The position numbers and the translations under genes are program-made. The notes beneath the pieces are model-generated. The model searched no databases. It was given only the letters and a program-made list of their open reading frames with translations, and was not told the DNA's origin. Shown piece after piece: positions 8,275 through 20,685 of a DNA stretch of 64,000 nucleotides. Within the stretch, counting starts at the first letter, position 1, and every line of letters starts with the position of its first letter. Source of the stretch: Cinclus cinclus (taxonomy: Eukaryota; Chordata; Aves; Passeriformes; Cinclidae); contig NW_026912207.1 in assembly GCF_963662255.1 (NCBI RefSeq), positions 143,501-207,500 of the forward strand, in the 5' to 3' direction.

Positions 8275-9653
8275 CTCGCAGCGAGCACGCTGCTCCTGGC
8301 TTTCGCTTCTGCCGCAACGAGCTCGCTACGAGCACTTTTCTTCTCAACCCTCTAGACCATTGCGTTCTGCTTTTCTTGTCTCGTGAATGGAGACGGAAAG
8401 CTTCTCGGCTACAATCTCGCCTAGAACAACTGCGGCTACACATTAAGCTCGCCCGGAACGCCCTGCTGAAACTTGCCTTCTGGCACCACATTCGCGGGGC
8501 AGCCGTCTTTCTTCGGCCACCTGCCAAGTGGCCCCATATCGCCGCGCTCGTTGCACTCCGCTTGTCAGATTGGCTTCCCGTGGCGCTGATTTCAGCCTGG
8601 CCAAATACTAGCGCCGCGGAGAGCTGTCTCGCAGACAATCATGTTCCAGCATAGAAATTTGTCCTGCAATGTTCCCCCCTCTTTTCCCTCATTGTGCTGC
8701 TCTGATGAATGCCTTGAGCATGGAACGACTTAAGCCAGCAAGTATTCCTCGCCGGCCACCTCTCGCTGTGCAAGATGTATGCCGTGGACCCTTGGAACGC
8801 TGCCAAGCAAAAAGCAGAGCAGTGACCATAAAAGCGAGGAGAGAGCATGCACGAAGCACACTAGTTCTGTCTAGTGCTTTCCGTGCAGAGAGGCGGCAAA
8901 GCTGAATGCCGTGCCAGAGCTTCACTTCTCGCTGGAGCACAGGAAGGCAAGAATGAAGAGGCAGAACACAGCCTTGGTTTCAGCAGCCTCCGGGGCTGCA
9001 AAAGTTCAGCAATAGCTCTGTCAAAGCAGAACTCGGCTGAGAATGCTCTCGCAGCTTGGGAAAGTTAGGCGCAGCTGTTGACCAGCTCTGCCCGTGGCCA
9101 CAGGCTGCTTCTTCCACCTTCACTGTGGCAGAGCTTTTGCGGAACAGAGAGGGCATTCTTCAAGGGCGTGTTCTCCAAGGTGCTGTGAAACAGAGCCTAG
9201 CACGCTGTCTCGCTGATCCTGGCTTTCGGCAAGCAGGCGTGCCAGACCGCCTACATTCTGCACTCTGGCAGCCTAGTTGCCAGCTTTCGGCAGCTGCTGT
9301 CCTAGCAAGGAAGCTCAGGGAGTCAAAGCCAGTGCCGGGCGGCACCTTTCTGCTTTGCCCGCCTAAGCGGCGCCACGCTCCCTCGGATACTGTGTCCTTT
9401 CCCTCTGCACTGCGTCTGCCGAGGTGCTCTCTGCCTCTCGGAGCAGAAGGGCAAAGGACAATGTTTTCCACAGCAGGGTAGAAATGGCATTGCTAGCAGG
9501 AAAGCTAGATGCCTTGGAACTGTCCCCTTAGCCCTTGCCACTCACTTCAGGCTCGTACGCTGAGCAGAACAGCCTGCTGTTCTGAAGCTTCGCTGGCTGC
9601 CGTTCGTGCCCAGACGCGATTTCCTTCCCAAGGAGGCGAAGCGCCGTCTACTT
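8275..9653 (+). repeat. Satellite unit 7 (alpha type)
   Basis: Core haplotype T-T-C-T-C-G-A-T-C-A-G with A336, C341 and T415. Copy of unit 5 without its private change. Confidence 0.95.
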
Positions 9654-11032
9654 CTCGCAGCGAGCACGCTGCTCCTGGCTTTCGCTTCTGCCGCAACGAG
9701 CTCGCTACGAGCACTTTTCTTCTCAACCCTCTAGACCATTGCTTTCTGCTTTTCTTGTCTCGTGAATGGAGACGGAAAGCTTCTCGGCTACAATCTCGCC
9801 TAGAACAACTGCGGCTACACATTAAGCTCGCCCGGAACGCCCTGCTGAAACTTGCCTTCTGGCACCCCATTCGCGGGGCAGCCATCATTCTTCGGCCACC
9901 TGCCAAGTGGCCCCATATCGCCGCGCTCGTTGCACTCCGCTTGTCAGATTGGCTTCCCGTGGCGCTGATTTCAGCCTGGCCAAATACTCGCGCTGCGAAG
10001 AGCTGTCTCGCAGACAATCATGATCCAGCATAGAAATTTGTCCTGCAATGTTCCCCCCTCTTTTCCCGCATTGTGCTGCTCTGATGAATGCCTTGAGCAT
10101 GGAACGACTTAAGCCAGCAAGTATTCCTCGCCGGCCACCTCTCGCTGTGCAAGAGGTATGCCGTGGAGCCTTGGAACGCTGCCAAGCAAAAAGCAGAGCA
10201 GTGACCATAAAAGCGAGGAGAGAGCATGCACGAAGCACACTAGTTCTGTCTAGTGCTTTCCGTGCAGAGAGGCGGCAAAGCTGAATGCCGTGCCAGAGCT
10301 TCACTTCTCGCTGGAGCACAGGAAGGCAAGAATGAAGAGGCAGAACACAGCCTTGGTTTCAGCAGCCTCCGGGGCTGCAAAAGTTCAGCAATAGCTCTGT
10401 CAAAGCAGAACTCGGCTGAGAATGCTCTCGCAGCTTGGGAAAGTTAGGCGCAGCTGTTGACCAGCTCTGCCCGTGGCCACAGGCTGCTTCTTCCACCTTC
10501 ACTGTGGCAGAGCTTTTGCGGAACAGAGACGGCATTCTTCAAGGGCGTGTTCTCCAAGGTGCTGTGAAACAGAGCCTAGCACGCTGTCTCGCTGGTCCTG
10601 GCTTTCGGCAAGCAGGCGTGCCAGACCGCCTACATTCTGCACTCTGGCAGCCTAGTTGCCAGCTTTCGGCAGCTGCTGTCCTAGCAAGGAAGCTCAGGGA
10701 GTCAAAGCCAGTGCCGGGCGGCACCTTTCTGCTTTGCCCGCCTAAGCGGCGCCACGCTCCCTCGGATACTGTGTCCTTTCCCTCTGCACTGCGTCTGCCG
10801 AGGTGCTCTGTGCCTCTCGGAGCAGAAGGGCAAAGGACAATGTTTTCCACAGCAGGGTAGAAATGGCATTGCTAGCAGGAAAGCTAGATGCCTTGGAACT
10901 GTCCCCTTAGCCCTTGCCACTCACTTCAGGCTCGTACGCTGAGCAGAACAGCCTGCTGTTCTGAAGCTTCGCTGGCTGCCGTTCGTGCCCAGACGCGATT
11001 TCCTTCCCAAGGAGGCGAAGCGCCGTCTACTT
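9654..11032 (+). repeat. Satellite unit 8 (beta type)
   Basis: Core haplotype T-A-C-G-G-C-A-T-G-A-G with the full beta set and G942, as in unit 6. Second half of the duplicated dimer. Confidence 0.95.
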
Positions 11033-12411
11033 CTCGCAGCGAGCACGCTGCTCCTGGCTTTCGCTTCTGCCGCAACGAGCTCGCTACGAGCACTTTTCTT
11101 CTCAACCCTCTAGACCATTGCGTTCTGCTTTTCTTGTCTCGTGAATGGAGACGGAAAGCTTCTCGGCTACAATCTCGCCTAGAACAACTGCGGCTACACA
11201 TTAAGCTCGCCCGGAACGCCCTGCTGAAACTTGCCTTCTGGCACCACATTCGCGGGGCAGCCGTCTTTCTTCGGCCACCTGCCAAGTGGCCCCATATCGC
11301 CGCGCTCGTTGCACTCCGCTTGTCAGATTGGCTTCCCGTGGCGCTGATTTCAGCCTGGCCAAATACTCGCGCTGCGGAGAGCTGTCTCGCAGACAATCAT
11401 GTTCCAGCATAGAAATTTGTCCTGCAATGTTCCCCCCTCTTTTCCCGCATTGTGCTGCTCTGATGAATGCCTTGAGCATGGAACGACTTAAGCCAGCAAG
11501 TATTCCTCGCCGGCCACCTCTCGCTGTGCAAGAGGTATGCCGTGGAGCCTTGGAACGCTGCCAAGCAAAAAGCAGAGCAGTGACCATAAAAGCGAGGAGA
11601 GAGCATGCACGAAGCACACTAGTTCTGTCTAGTGCTTTCCGTGCAGAGAGGCGGCAAAGCTGAATGCCGTGCCAGAGCTTCACTTCTCGCTGGAGCACAG
11701 GAAGGCAAGAATGAAGAGGCAGAACACAGCCTTGGTTTCAGCAGCCTCCGGGGCTGCAAAAGTTCAGCAATAGCTCTGTCAAAGCAGAACTCGGCTGAGA
11801 ATGCTCTCGCAGCTTGGGAAAGTTAGGCGCAGCTGTTGACCAGCTCTGCCCGTGGCCACAGGCTGCTTCTTCCACCTTCACTGTGGCAGAGCTTTTGCGG
11901 AACAGAGAGGGCATTCTTCAAGGGCGTGTTCTCCAAGGTGCTGTGAAACAGAGCCTAGCACGCTGTCTCGCTGATCCTGGCTTTCGGCAAGCAGGCGTGC
12001 CAGACCGCCGACATTCTGCACTCTGGCAGCCTAGTTGCCAGCTTTCGGCAGCTGCTGTCCTAGCAAGGAAGCTCAGGGAGTCAAAGCCAGTGCCGGGCGG
12101 CACCTTTCTGCTTTGCCCGCCTAAGCGGCGCCACGCTCCCTCGGATACTGTGTCCTTTCCCTCTGCACTGCGTCTGCCGAGGTGCTCTGTGCCTCTCGGA
12201 GCAGAAGGGCAAAGGACATTGTTTTCCACAGCAGGGTAGAAATGGCATTGCTAGCAGGAAAGCTAGATGCCTTGGAACTGTCCCCTTAGCCCTTGCCACT
12301 CACTTCAGGCTCGTACGCTGAGCAGAACAGCCTGCTGTTCTGAAGCTTCGCTGGCTGCCGTTCGTGCCCAGACGCCATTTCCTTCCCAAGGAGGCGAAGC
12401 GCCGTCTACTT
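11033..12411 (+). repeat. Satellite unit 9
   Basis: Core haplotype T-T-C-G-G-G-A-G-G-A-C. It is the first unit with G978 and with C1344, both of which recur in the central domain (18, 21, 24, 32). T1187 is shared with units 3 and 4. It separates the second and third alpha/beta pairs. Confidence 0.95.
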
Positions 12412-13790
12412 CTCGCAGCGAGCACGCTGCTCCTGGCTTTCGCTTCTGCCGCAACGAGCTCGCTACGAGCACTTTTCTTCTCAACCCTCTAGACCATTGC
12501 GTTCTGCTTTTCTTGTCTCGTGAATGGAGACGGAAAGCTTCTCGGCTACAATCTCGCCTAGAACAACTGCGGCTACACATTAAGCTCGCCCGGAACGCCC
12601 TGCTGAAACTTGCCTTCTGGCACCACATTCGCGGGGCAGCCGTCTTTCTTCGGCCACCTGCCAAGTGGCCCCATATCGCCGCGCTCGTTGCACTCCGCTT
12701 GTCAGATTGGCTTCCCGTGGCGCTGAATTCAGCCTGGCCAAATACTTGCGCCGCCGAGAGCTGTCTCGCAGACAATCATGTTCCAGCATAGAAATTTGTC
12801 CTGCAATGTTCCCCCCTCTTTTCCCTCATTGTGCTGCTCTGATGAATGCCTTGAGCATGGAACGACTTAAGCCAGCAAGTATTCCTCGCCGGCCACCTCT
12901 CGCTGTGCAAGATGTATGCCGTGGACCCTTGGAACGCTGCCAAGCAAAAAGCAGAGCAGTGACCATAAAAGCGAGGAGAGAGCATGCACGAAGCACACTA
13001 GTTCTGTCTAGTGCTTTCCGTGCAGAGAGGCGGCAAAGCTGAATGCCGTGCCAGAGCTTCACTTCTCGCTGGAGCACAGGAAGGCAAGAATGAAGAGGCA
13101 GAACACAGCCTTGGTTTCAGCAGCCTCCGGGGCTGCAAAAGTTCAGCAATAGCTCTGTCAAAGCAGAACTCGGCTGAGAATGCTCTCGCAGCTTGGGAAA
13201 GTTAGGCGCAGCTGTTGACCAGCTCTGCCCGTGGCCACAGGCTGCTTCTTCCACCTTCACTGTGGCAGAGCTTTTGCGGAACAGAGAGGGCATTCTTCAA
13301 GGGCGTGTTCTCCAAGGTGCTGTGAAACAGAGCCTAGCACGCTGTCTCGCTGATCCTGGCTTTCGGCAAGCAGGCGTGCCAGACCGCCTACATTCTGCAC
13401 TCTGGCAGCCTAGTTGCCAGCTTTCGGCAGCTGCTGTCCTAGCAAGGAAGCTCAGGGAGTCAAAGCCAGTGCCGGGCGGCACCTTTCTGCTTTGCCCGCC
13501 TAAGCGGCGCCACGCTCCCTCGGATACTGTGTCCTTTCCCTCTGCACTGCGTCTGCCGAGGTGCTCTCTGCCTCTCGGAGCAGAAGGGCAAAGGACAATG
13601 TTTTCCACAGCAGGGTAGAAATGGCATTGCTAGCAGGAAAGCTAGATGCCTTGGAACTGTCCCCTTAGCCCTTGCCACTCACTTCAGGCTCGTACGCTGA
13701 GCAGAACAGCCTGCTGTTCTGAAGCTTCGCTGGCTGCCGTTCGTGCCCAGACGCGATTTCCTTCCCAAGGAGGCGAAGCGCCGTCTACTT
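12412..13790 (+). repeat. Satellite unit 10 (alpha type, with EcoRI site)
   Basis: Core haplotype T-T-C-T-C-G-A-T-C-A-G with C341 and T415. Position 336 is T here, not A. Private A316 makes GAATTC at window 12725-12730, the only EcoRI site noticed, and C344 is also private. A diverged member of the alpha group. Confidence 0.95.
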
Positions 13791-15169
13791 CTCGCAGCGA
13801 GCACGCTGCTCCTGGCTTTCGCTTCTGCCGCAACGAGCTCGCTACGAGCACTTTTCTTCTCAACCCTCTAGACCATTGCTTTCTGCTTTTCTTGTCTCGT
13901 GAATGGAGACGGAAAGCTTCTCGGCTACAATCTCGCCTAGAACAACTGCGGCTACACATTAAGCTCGCCCGGAACGCCCTGCTGAAACTTGCCTTCTGGC
14001 ACCCCATTCGCGGGGCAGCCATCTTTCTTCGGCCACCTGCCAAGTGGCCCCATATCGCCGCGCTCGTTGCACTCCGCTTGTCAGATTGGCTTCCCGTGGC
14101 GCTGATTTCAGCCTGGCCAAATACTCGCGCTGCGAAGAGCTGTCTCGCAGACAATCATGATCCAGCATAGAAATTTGTCCTGCAATGTTCCCCCCTCTTT
14201 TCCCGCATTGTGCTGCTCTGATGAATGCCTTGAGCATGGAACGACTTAAGCCAGCAAGTATTCCTCGCCGGCCACCTCTCGCTGTGCAAGAGGTATGCCG
14301 TGGACCCTTGGAACGCTGCCAAGCAAAAAGCAGAGCAGTGACCATAAAAGCGAGGAGAGAGCATGCACGAAGCACACTAGTTCTGTCTAGTGCTTTCCGT
14401 GCAGAGAGGCGGCAAAGCTGAATGCCGTGCCAGAGCTTCACTTCTCGCTGGAGCACAGGAAGGCAAGAATGAAGAGGCAGAACACAGCCTTGGTTTCAGC
14501 AGCCTCCGGGGCTGCAAAAGTTCAGCAATAGCTCTGTCAAAGCAGAACTCGGCTGAGAATGCTCTCGCAGCTTGGGAAAGTTAGGCGCAGCTGTTGACCA
14601 GCTCTGCCCGTGGCCACAGGCTGCTTCTTCCACCTTCACTGTGGCAGAGCTTTTGCGGAACAGAGAGGGCATTCTTCAAGGGCGTGTTCTCCAAGGTGCT
14701 GTGAAACAGAGCCTAGCACGCTGTCTCGCTGATCCTGGCTTTCGGCAAGCAGGCGTGCCAGACCGCCTACATTCTGCACTCTGGCAGCCTAGTTGCCAGC
14801 TTTCGGCAGCTGCTGTCCTAGCAAGGAAGCTCAGGGAGTCAAAGCCAGTGCCGGGCGGCACCTTTCTGCTTTGCCCGCCTAAGCGGCGCCACGCTCCCTC
14901 GGATACTGTGTCCTTTCCCTCTGCACTGCGTCTGCCGAGGTGCTCTCTGCCTCTCGGAGCAGAAGGGCAAAGGACAATGTTTTCCACAGCAGGGTAGAAA
15001 TGGCATTGCTAGCAGGAAAGCTAGATGCCTTGGAACTGTCCCCTTAGCCCTTGCCACTCACTTCAGGCTCGTACGCTGAGCAGAACAGCCTGCTGTTCTG
15101 AAGCTTCGCTGGCTGCCGTTCGTGCCCAGACGCGATTTCCTTCCCAAGGAGGCGAAGCGCCGTCTACTT
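13791..15169 (+). repeat. Satellite unit 11 (beta type, partial set)
   Basis: Core haplotype T-A-C-G-C-G-A-T-C-A-G. Has T90, C214, A231 and A345 but lacks A234 and G942 of units 6 and 8. Its right half matches the alpha units at 877, 914 and 1157, so it may be a beta/alpha recombinant. Confidence 0.95.
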
Positions 15170-16548
15170 CTCGCAGCGAGCACGCTGCTCCTGGCTTTCG
15201 CTTCTGCCGCAACGAGCTCGCTACGAGCACTTTTCTTCTCAACCCTCTAGACCATTGCGTTCTGCTTTTCTTGTCTCGTGAATGGAGACGGAAAGCTTCT
15301 CGGCTACAATCTCGCCTAGAACAACTGCGGCTACACATTAAGCTCGCCCGCAACGCCCTGCTGAAACTTGCCTTCTGGCACCACATTCGCGGGGCAGCCG
15401 TCTTTCTTCGGCCACCTGCCAAGTGGCCCCATATCGCCGCGCTCGTTGCACTCCGCTTGTCAGATTGGCTTCCCGTGGCGCTGATTGCAGCCTGGCCAAA
15501 TACTCGCGCTGCGGAGAGCTGTCTCGCAGACAATCATGATCCAGCATAGAAATTTGTCCTGCAATGTTCCCCCCTCTTTTCCCGCATTGTGCTGCTCTGA
15601 TGAATGCCTTGAGCATGGAACGACTTAAGCCAGCAAGTATTCCTCGCCGGCCACCTCTCGCTGTGCAAGAGGTATGCCGTGGAGCCTTGGAACGCTGCCA
15701 AGCAAAAAGCAGAGCAGTGACCATAAAAGCGAGGAGAGAGCATGCACGAAGCACACTAGTTCTGTCTAGTGCTTTCCGTGCAGAGAGGCGGCAAAGCTGA
15801 ATGCCGTGCCAGAGCTTCACTTCTCGCTGGAGCACAGGAAGGCAAGAATGAAGAGGCAGAACACAGCCTTGGTTTCAGCAGCCTCCGGGGCTGCAAAAGT
15901 TCAGCAATAGCTCTGTCAAAGCAGAACTCGGCTGAGAATGCTCTCGCAGCTTTGGAAAGTTAGGCGCAGCTGTTGACCAGCTCTGCCCGTGGCCACAGGC
16001 TGCTTCTTCCACCTTCACTGTGGCAGAGCTTTTGCGGAACAGAGAGGGCATTCTTCAAGGGCGTGTTCTCCAAGGTGCTGTGAAACAGAGCCTAGCACGC
16101 TGTCTCGCTGATCCTGGCTTTCGGCAAGCAGGCGTGCCAGACCGCCTACATTCTGCACTCTGGCAGCCTAGTTGCCAGCTTTCGGCAGCTGCTGTCCTAG
16201 CAAGGAAGCTCAGGGAGTCAAAGCCAGTGCCGGGCGGCACCTTTCTGCTTTGCCCGCCTAAGCGGCGCCACGCTCCCTCGGATACTGTGTCCTTTCCCTC
16301 TGCACTGCGTCTGCCGAGGTGCTCTGTGCCTCTCGGAGCAGAAGGGCAAAGGACAATGTTTTCCACAGCAGGGTAGAAATGGCATTGCTAGCAGGAAAGC
16401 TAGATGCCTTGGAACTGTCCCCTTAGCCCTTGCCACTCACTTCAGGCTCGTACGCTGAGCAGAACAGCCTGCTGTTCTGAAGCTTCGCTGGCTGCCGTTC
16501 GTGCCCAGACGCGATTTCCTTCCCAAGGAGGCGAAGCGCCGTCTACTT
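15170..16548 (+). repeat. Satellite unit 12
   Basis: Core haplotype G-A-C-G-G-G-A-T-G-A-G. First unit with G318. Private C182 and T784. Differs from unit 46, over 45 kb away, at only one core site (1344). Confidence 0.95.
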
Positions 16549-17927
16549 CTCGCAGCGAGCACGCTGCTCCTGGCTTTCGCTTCTGCCGCAACGAGCTCGC
16601 TACGAGCACTTTTCTTCTCAACCCTCTAGACCATTGCGTTCTGCTTTTCTTGTCTCGTGAATGGAGACGGAAAGCTTCTCGGCTACAATCTCGCCTAGAA
16701 CAGCTGCGGCTACACATTAAGCTCGCCCGGAACGCCCTGCTGAAACTTGCCTTCTGGCACCACATTCGCGGGGCAGCCGTCTTTCTTCGGCCACCTGCCA
16801 AGTGGCCCCATATCGCCGCGCTCGTTGCACTCCGCTTGTCAGATTGGCTTCCCGTGGCGCTGATTTCAGCCTGGCCAAATACTCGCGCTGCGGAGAGCTG
16901 TCTCGCAGACAATCATGTTCCAGCATAGAAATTTGTCCTGCAATGTTCCCCCCTCTTTTCCCGCATTGTGCTGCTCTGATGAATGCCTTGAGCATGGAAC
17001 GACTTAAGCCAGCAAGTATTCCTCGCCGGCCACCTCTCGCTGTGCAAGAGGTATGCCGTGGACCCTTGGAACGCTGCCAAGCAAAAAGCAGAGCAGTGAC
17101 CATAAAAGCGAGGAGAGAGCATGCACGAAGCACACTAGTTCTGTCTAGTGCTTTCCGTGCAGAGAGGCGGCAAAGCTGAATGCCGTGCCAGAGCTTCACT
17201 TCTCGCTGGAGCACAGGAAGGCAAGAATGAAGAGGCAGAACACAGCCTTGGTTTCAGCTGCCTCCGGGGCTGCAAAAGTTCAGCAATAGCTCTGTCAAAG
17301 CAGAACTCGGCTGAGAATGCTCTCGCAGCTTGGGAAAGTTAGGCGCAGCTGTTGACCAGCTCTGCCCGTGGCCACAGGCTGCTTCTTCCACCTTCACTGT
17401 GGCAGAGCTTTTGCGGAACAGAGAGGGCATTCTTCAAGGGCGTGTTCTCCAAGGTGCTGTGAAACAGAGCCTAGCACGCTGTCTCGCTGATCCTGGCTTT
17501 CGGCAAGCAGGCGTGCCAGACCGCCTACATTCTGCACTCTGGCAGCCTAGTTGCCAGCTTTCGGCAGCTGCTGTCCTAGCAAGGAAGCTCAGGGAGTCAA
17601 AGCCAGTGCCGGGCGGCACCTTTCTGCTTTGCCCGCCTAAGCGGCGCCACGCTCCCTCGGATACTGTGTCCTTTCCCTCTGCACTGCGTCTGCCGAGGTG
17701 CTCTGTGCCTCTCGGAGCAGAAGGGCAAAGGACAATGTTTTCCACAGCAGGGTAGAAATGGCATTGCTAGCAGGAAAGCTAGATGCCTTGGAACTGTCCC
17801 CTTAGCCCTTGCCACTCACTTCAGGCTCGTACGCTGAGCAGAACAGCCTGCTGTTCTGAAGCTTCGCTGGCTGCCGTTCGTGCCCAGACGCGATTTCCTT
17901 CCCAAGGAGGCGAAGCGCCGTCTACTT
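16549..17927 (+). repeat. Satellite unit 13
   Basis: Core haplotype T-T-C-G-C-G-A-T-G-A-G. First of three consecutive units with G155 (CAGCTG). Also carries T711. Confidence 0.95.
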
Positions 17928-19306
17928 CTCGCAGCGAGCACGCTGCTCCTGTCTTTCGCTTCTGCCGCAACGAGCTCGCTACGAGCACTTTTCTTCTCAA
18001 CCCTCTAGACCATTGCGTTCTGCTTTTCTTGTCTCGTGAATGGAGACGGAAAGCTTCTCGGCTACAATCTCGCCTAGAACAGCTGCGGCTACACATTAAG
18101 CTCGCCCGGAACGCCCTGCTGAAACTTGCCTTCTGGCACCACATTCGCGGGGCAGCCGTCTTTCTTCGGCCACCTGCCAAGTGGCCCCATATCGCCGCGC
18201 TCGTTGCACTCCGCTTGTCAGATTGGCTTCCCGTGGCGCTGATTTCAGCCTGGCCAAATACTCGCGCTGCGGAGAGCTGTCTCGCAGACAATCATGTTCC
18301 AGCATAGAAATTTGTCCTGCAATGTTCCCCCCTCTTTTCCCGCATTGTGCTGCTCTGATGAATGCCTTGAGCATGGAACGACTTAAGCCAGCAAGTATTC
18401 CTCGCCGGCCACCTCTCGCTGTGCAAGAGGTATGCCGTGGAGCCTTGGAACGCTGCCAAGCAAAAAGCAGAGCAGTGACCATAAAAGCGAGGAGAGAGCA
18501 TGCACGAAGCACACTAGTTCTGTCTAGTGCTTTCCGTGCAGAGAGGCGGCAAAGCTGAATGCCGTGCCAGAGCTTCACTTCTCGCTGGAGCACAGGAAGG
18601 CAAGAATGAAGAGGCAGAACACAGCCTTGGTTTCAGCAGCCTCCGGGGCTGCAAAAGTTCAGCAATAGCTCTGTCAAAGCAGAACTCGGCTGAGAATGCT
18701 CTCGCAGCTTGGGAAAGTTAGGCGCAGCTGTTGACCAGCTCTGCCCGTGGCCACAGGCTGCTTCTTCCACCTTCACTGTGGCAGAGCTTTTGCGGAACAG
18801 AGACGGCATTCTTCAAGGGCGTGTTCTCCAAGGTGCTGTGAAACAGAGCCTAGCACGCTGTCTCGCTGATACTGGCTTTCGGCAAGCAGGCGTGCCAGAC
18901 CGCCTACATTCTGCACTCTGGCAGCCTAGTTGCCAGCTTTCGGCAGCTGCTGTCCTAGCAAGGAAGCTCAGGGAGTCAAAGCCAGTGCCGGGCGGCACCT
19001 TTCTGCTTTGCCCGCCTAAGCGGCGCCACGCTCCCTCGGATACTGTGTCCTTTCCCTCTGCACTGCGTCTGCCGAGGTGCTCTCTGCCTCTCGGAGCAGA
19101 AGGGCAAAGGACAATGTTTTCCACAGCAGGGTAGAAATGGCATTGCTAGCAGGAAAGCTAGATGCCTTGGAACTGTCCCCTTAGCCCTTGCCACTCACTT
19201 CAGGCTCGTACGCTGAGCAGAACAGCCTGCTGTTCTGAAGCTTCGCTGGCTGCCGTTCGTGCCCAGACGCCATTTCCTTCCCAAGGAGGCGAAGCGCCGT
19301 CTACTT
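17928..19306 (+). repeat. Satellite unit 14
   Basis: Core haplotype T-T-C-G-G-C-A-T-C-A-C with G155. Private transversions T25 and A944 fall in two internally homologous segments of the unit (10-31 and 925-954). Confidence 0.95.
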
Positions 19307-20685
19307 CTCGCAGCGAGCACGCTGCTCCTGGCTTTCGCTTCTGCCGCAACGAGCTCGCTACGAGCACTTTTCTTCTCAACCCTCTAGACCATTGCGTTCT
19401 GCTTTTCTTGTCTCGTGAATGGAGACGGAAAGCTTCTCGGCTACAATCTCGCCTAGAACAGCTGCGGCTACACATTAAGCTCGCCCGGAACGCCCTGCTG
19501 AAACTTGCCTTCTGGCACCACATTCGCGGGGCAGCCGTCTTTCTTCGGCCACCTGCCAAGTGGCCCCATATCGCCGCGCTCGTTGCACTCCGCTTGTCAG
19601 ATTGGCTTCCCGTGGCGCTGATTTCAGCCTGGCCAAATACTCGCGCTGCGGAGAGCTGTCTCGCAGACAATCATGTTCCAGCATAGAAATTTGTCCTGCA
19701 ATGTTCCCCCCTCTTTTCCCGCATTGTGCTGCTCTGATGAATGCCTTGAGCATGGAACGACTTAAGCCAGCAAGTATTCCTCGCCGGCCACCTCTCGCTG
19801 TGCAAGAGGTATGCCGTGGAGCCTTGGAACGCTGCCAAGCAAAAAGCAGAGCAGTGACCATAAAAGCGAGGAGAGAGCATGCACGAAGCACACTAGTTCT
19901 GTCTAGTGCTTTCCGTGCAGAGAGGCGGCAAAGCTGAATGCCGTGCCAGAGCTTCACTTCTCGCTGGAGCACAGGAAGGCAAGAATGAAGAGGCAGAACA
20001 CAGCCTTGGTTTCAGCAGCCTCCGGGGCTGCAAAAGTTCAGCAATAGCTCTGTCAAAGCAGAACTCGGCTGAGAATGCTCTCGCAGCTTGGGAAAGTTAG
20101 GCGCAGCTGTTGACCAGCTCTGCCCGTGGCCACAGGCTGCTTCTTCCACCTTCACTGTGGCAGAGCTTTTGCGGAACAGAGAGGGCATTCTTCAAGGGCG
20201 TGTTCTCCAAGGTGCTGTGAAACAGAGCCTAGCACGCTGTCTCGCTGATCCTGGCTTTCGGCAAGCAGGCGTGCCAGACCGCCTACATTCTGCACTCTGG
20301 CAGCCTAGTTGCCAGCTTTCGGCAGCTGCTGTCCTAGCAAGGAAGCTCAGGGAGTCAAAGCCAGTGCCGGGCGGCACCTTTCTGCTTTGCCCGCCTAAGC
20401 GGCGCCACGCTCCCTCGGATACTGTGTCCTTTCCCTCTGCACTGCGTCTGCCGAGGTGCTCTCTGCCTCTCGGAGCAGAAGGGCAAAGGACAATGTTTTC
20501 CACAGCAGGGTAGAAATGGCATTGCTAGCAGGAAAGCTAGATGCCTTGGAACTGTCCCCTTAGCCCTTGCCACTCACTTCAGGCTCGTACGCTGAGCAGA
20601 ACAGCCTGCTGTTCTGAAGCTTCGCTGGCTGCCGTTCGTGCCCAGACGCGATTTCCTTCCCAAGGAGGCGAAGCGCCGTCTACTT
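19307..20685 (+). repeat. Satellite unit 15
   Basis: Core haplotype T-T-C-G-G-G-A-T-C-A-G with G155. Last of the G155 run in the left domain. Confidence 0.95.
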
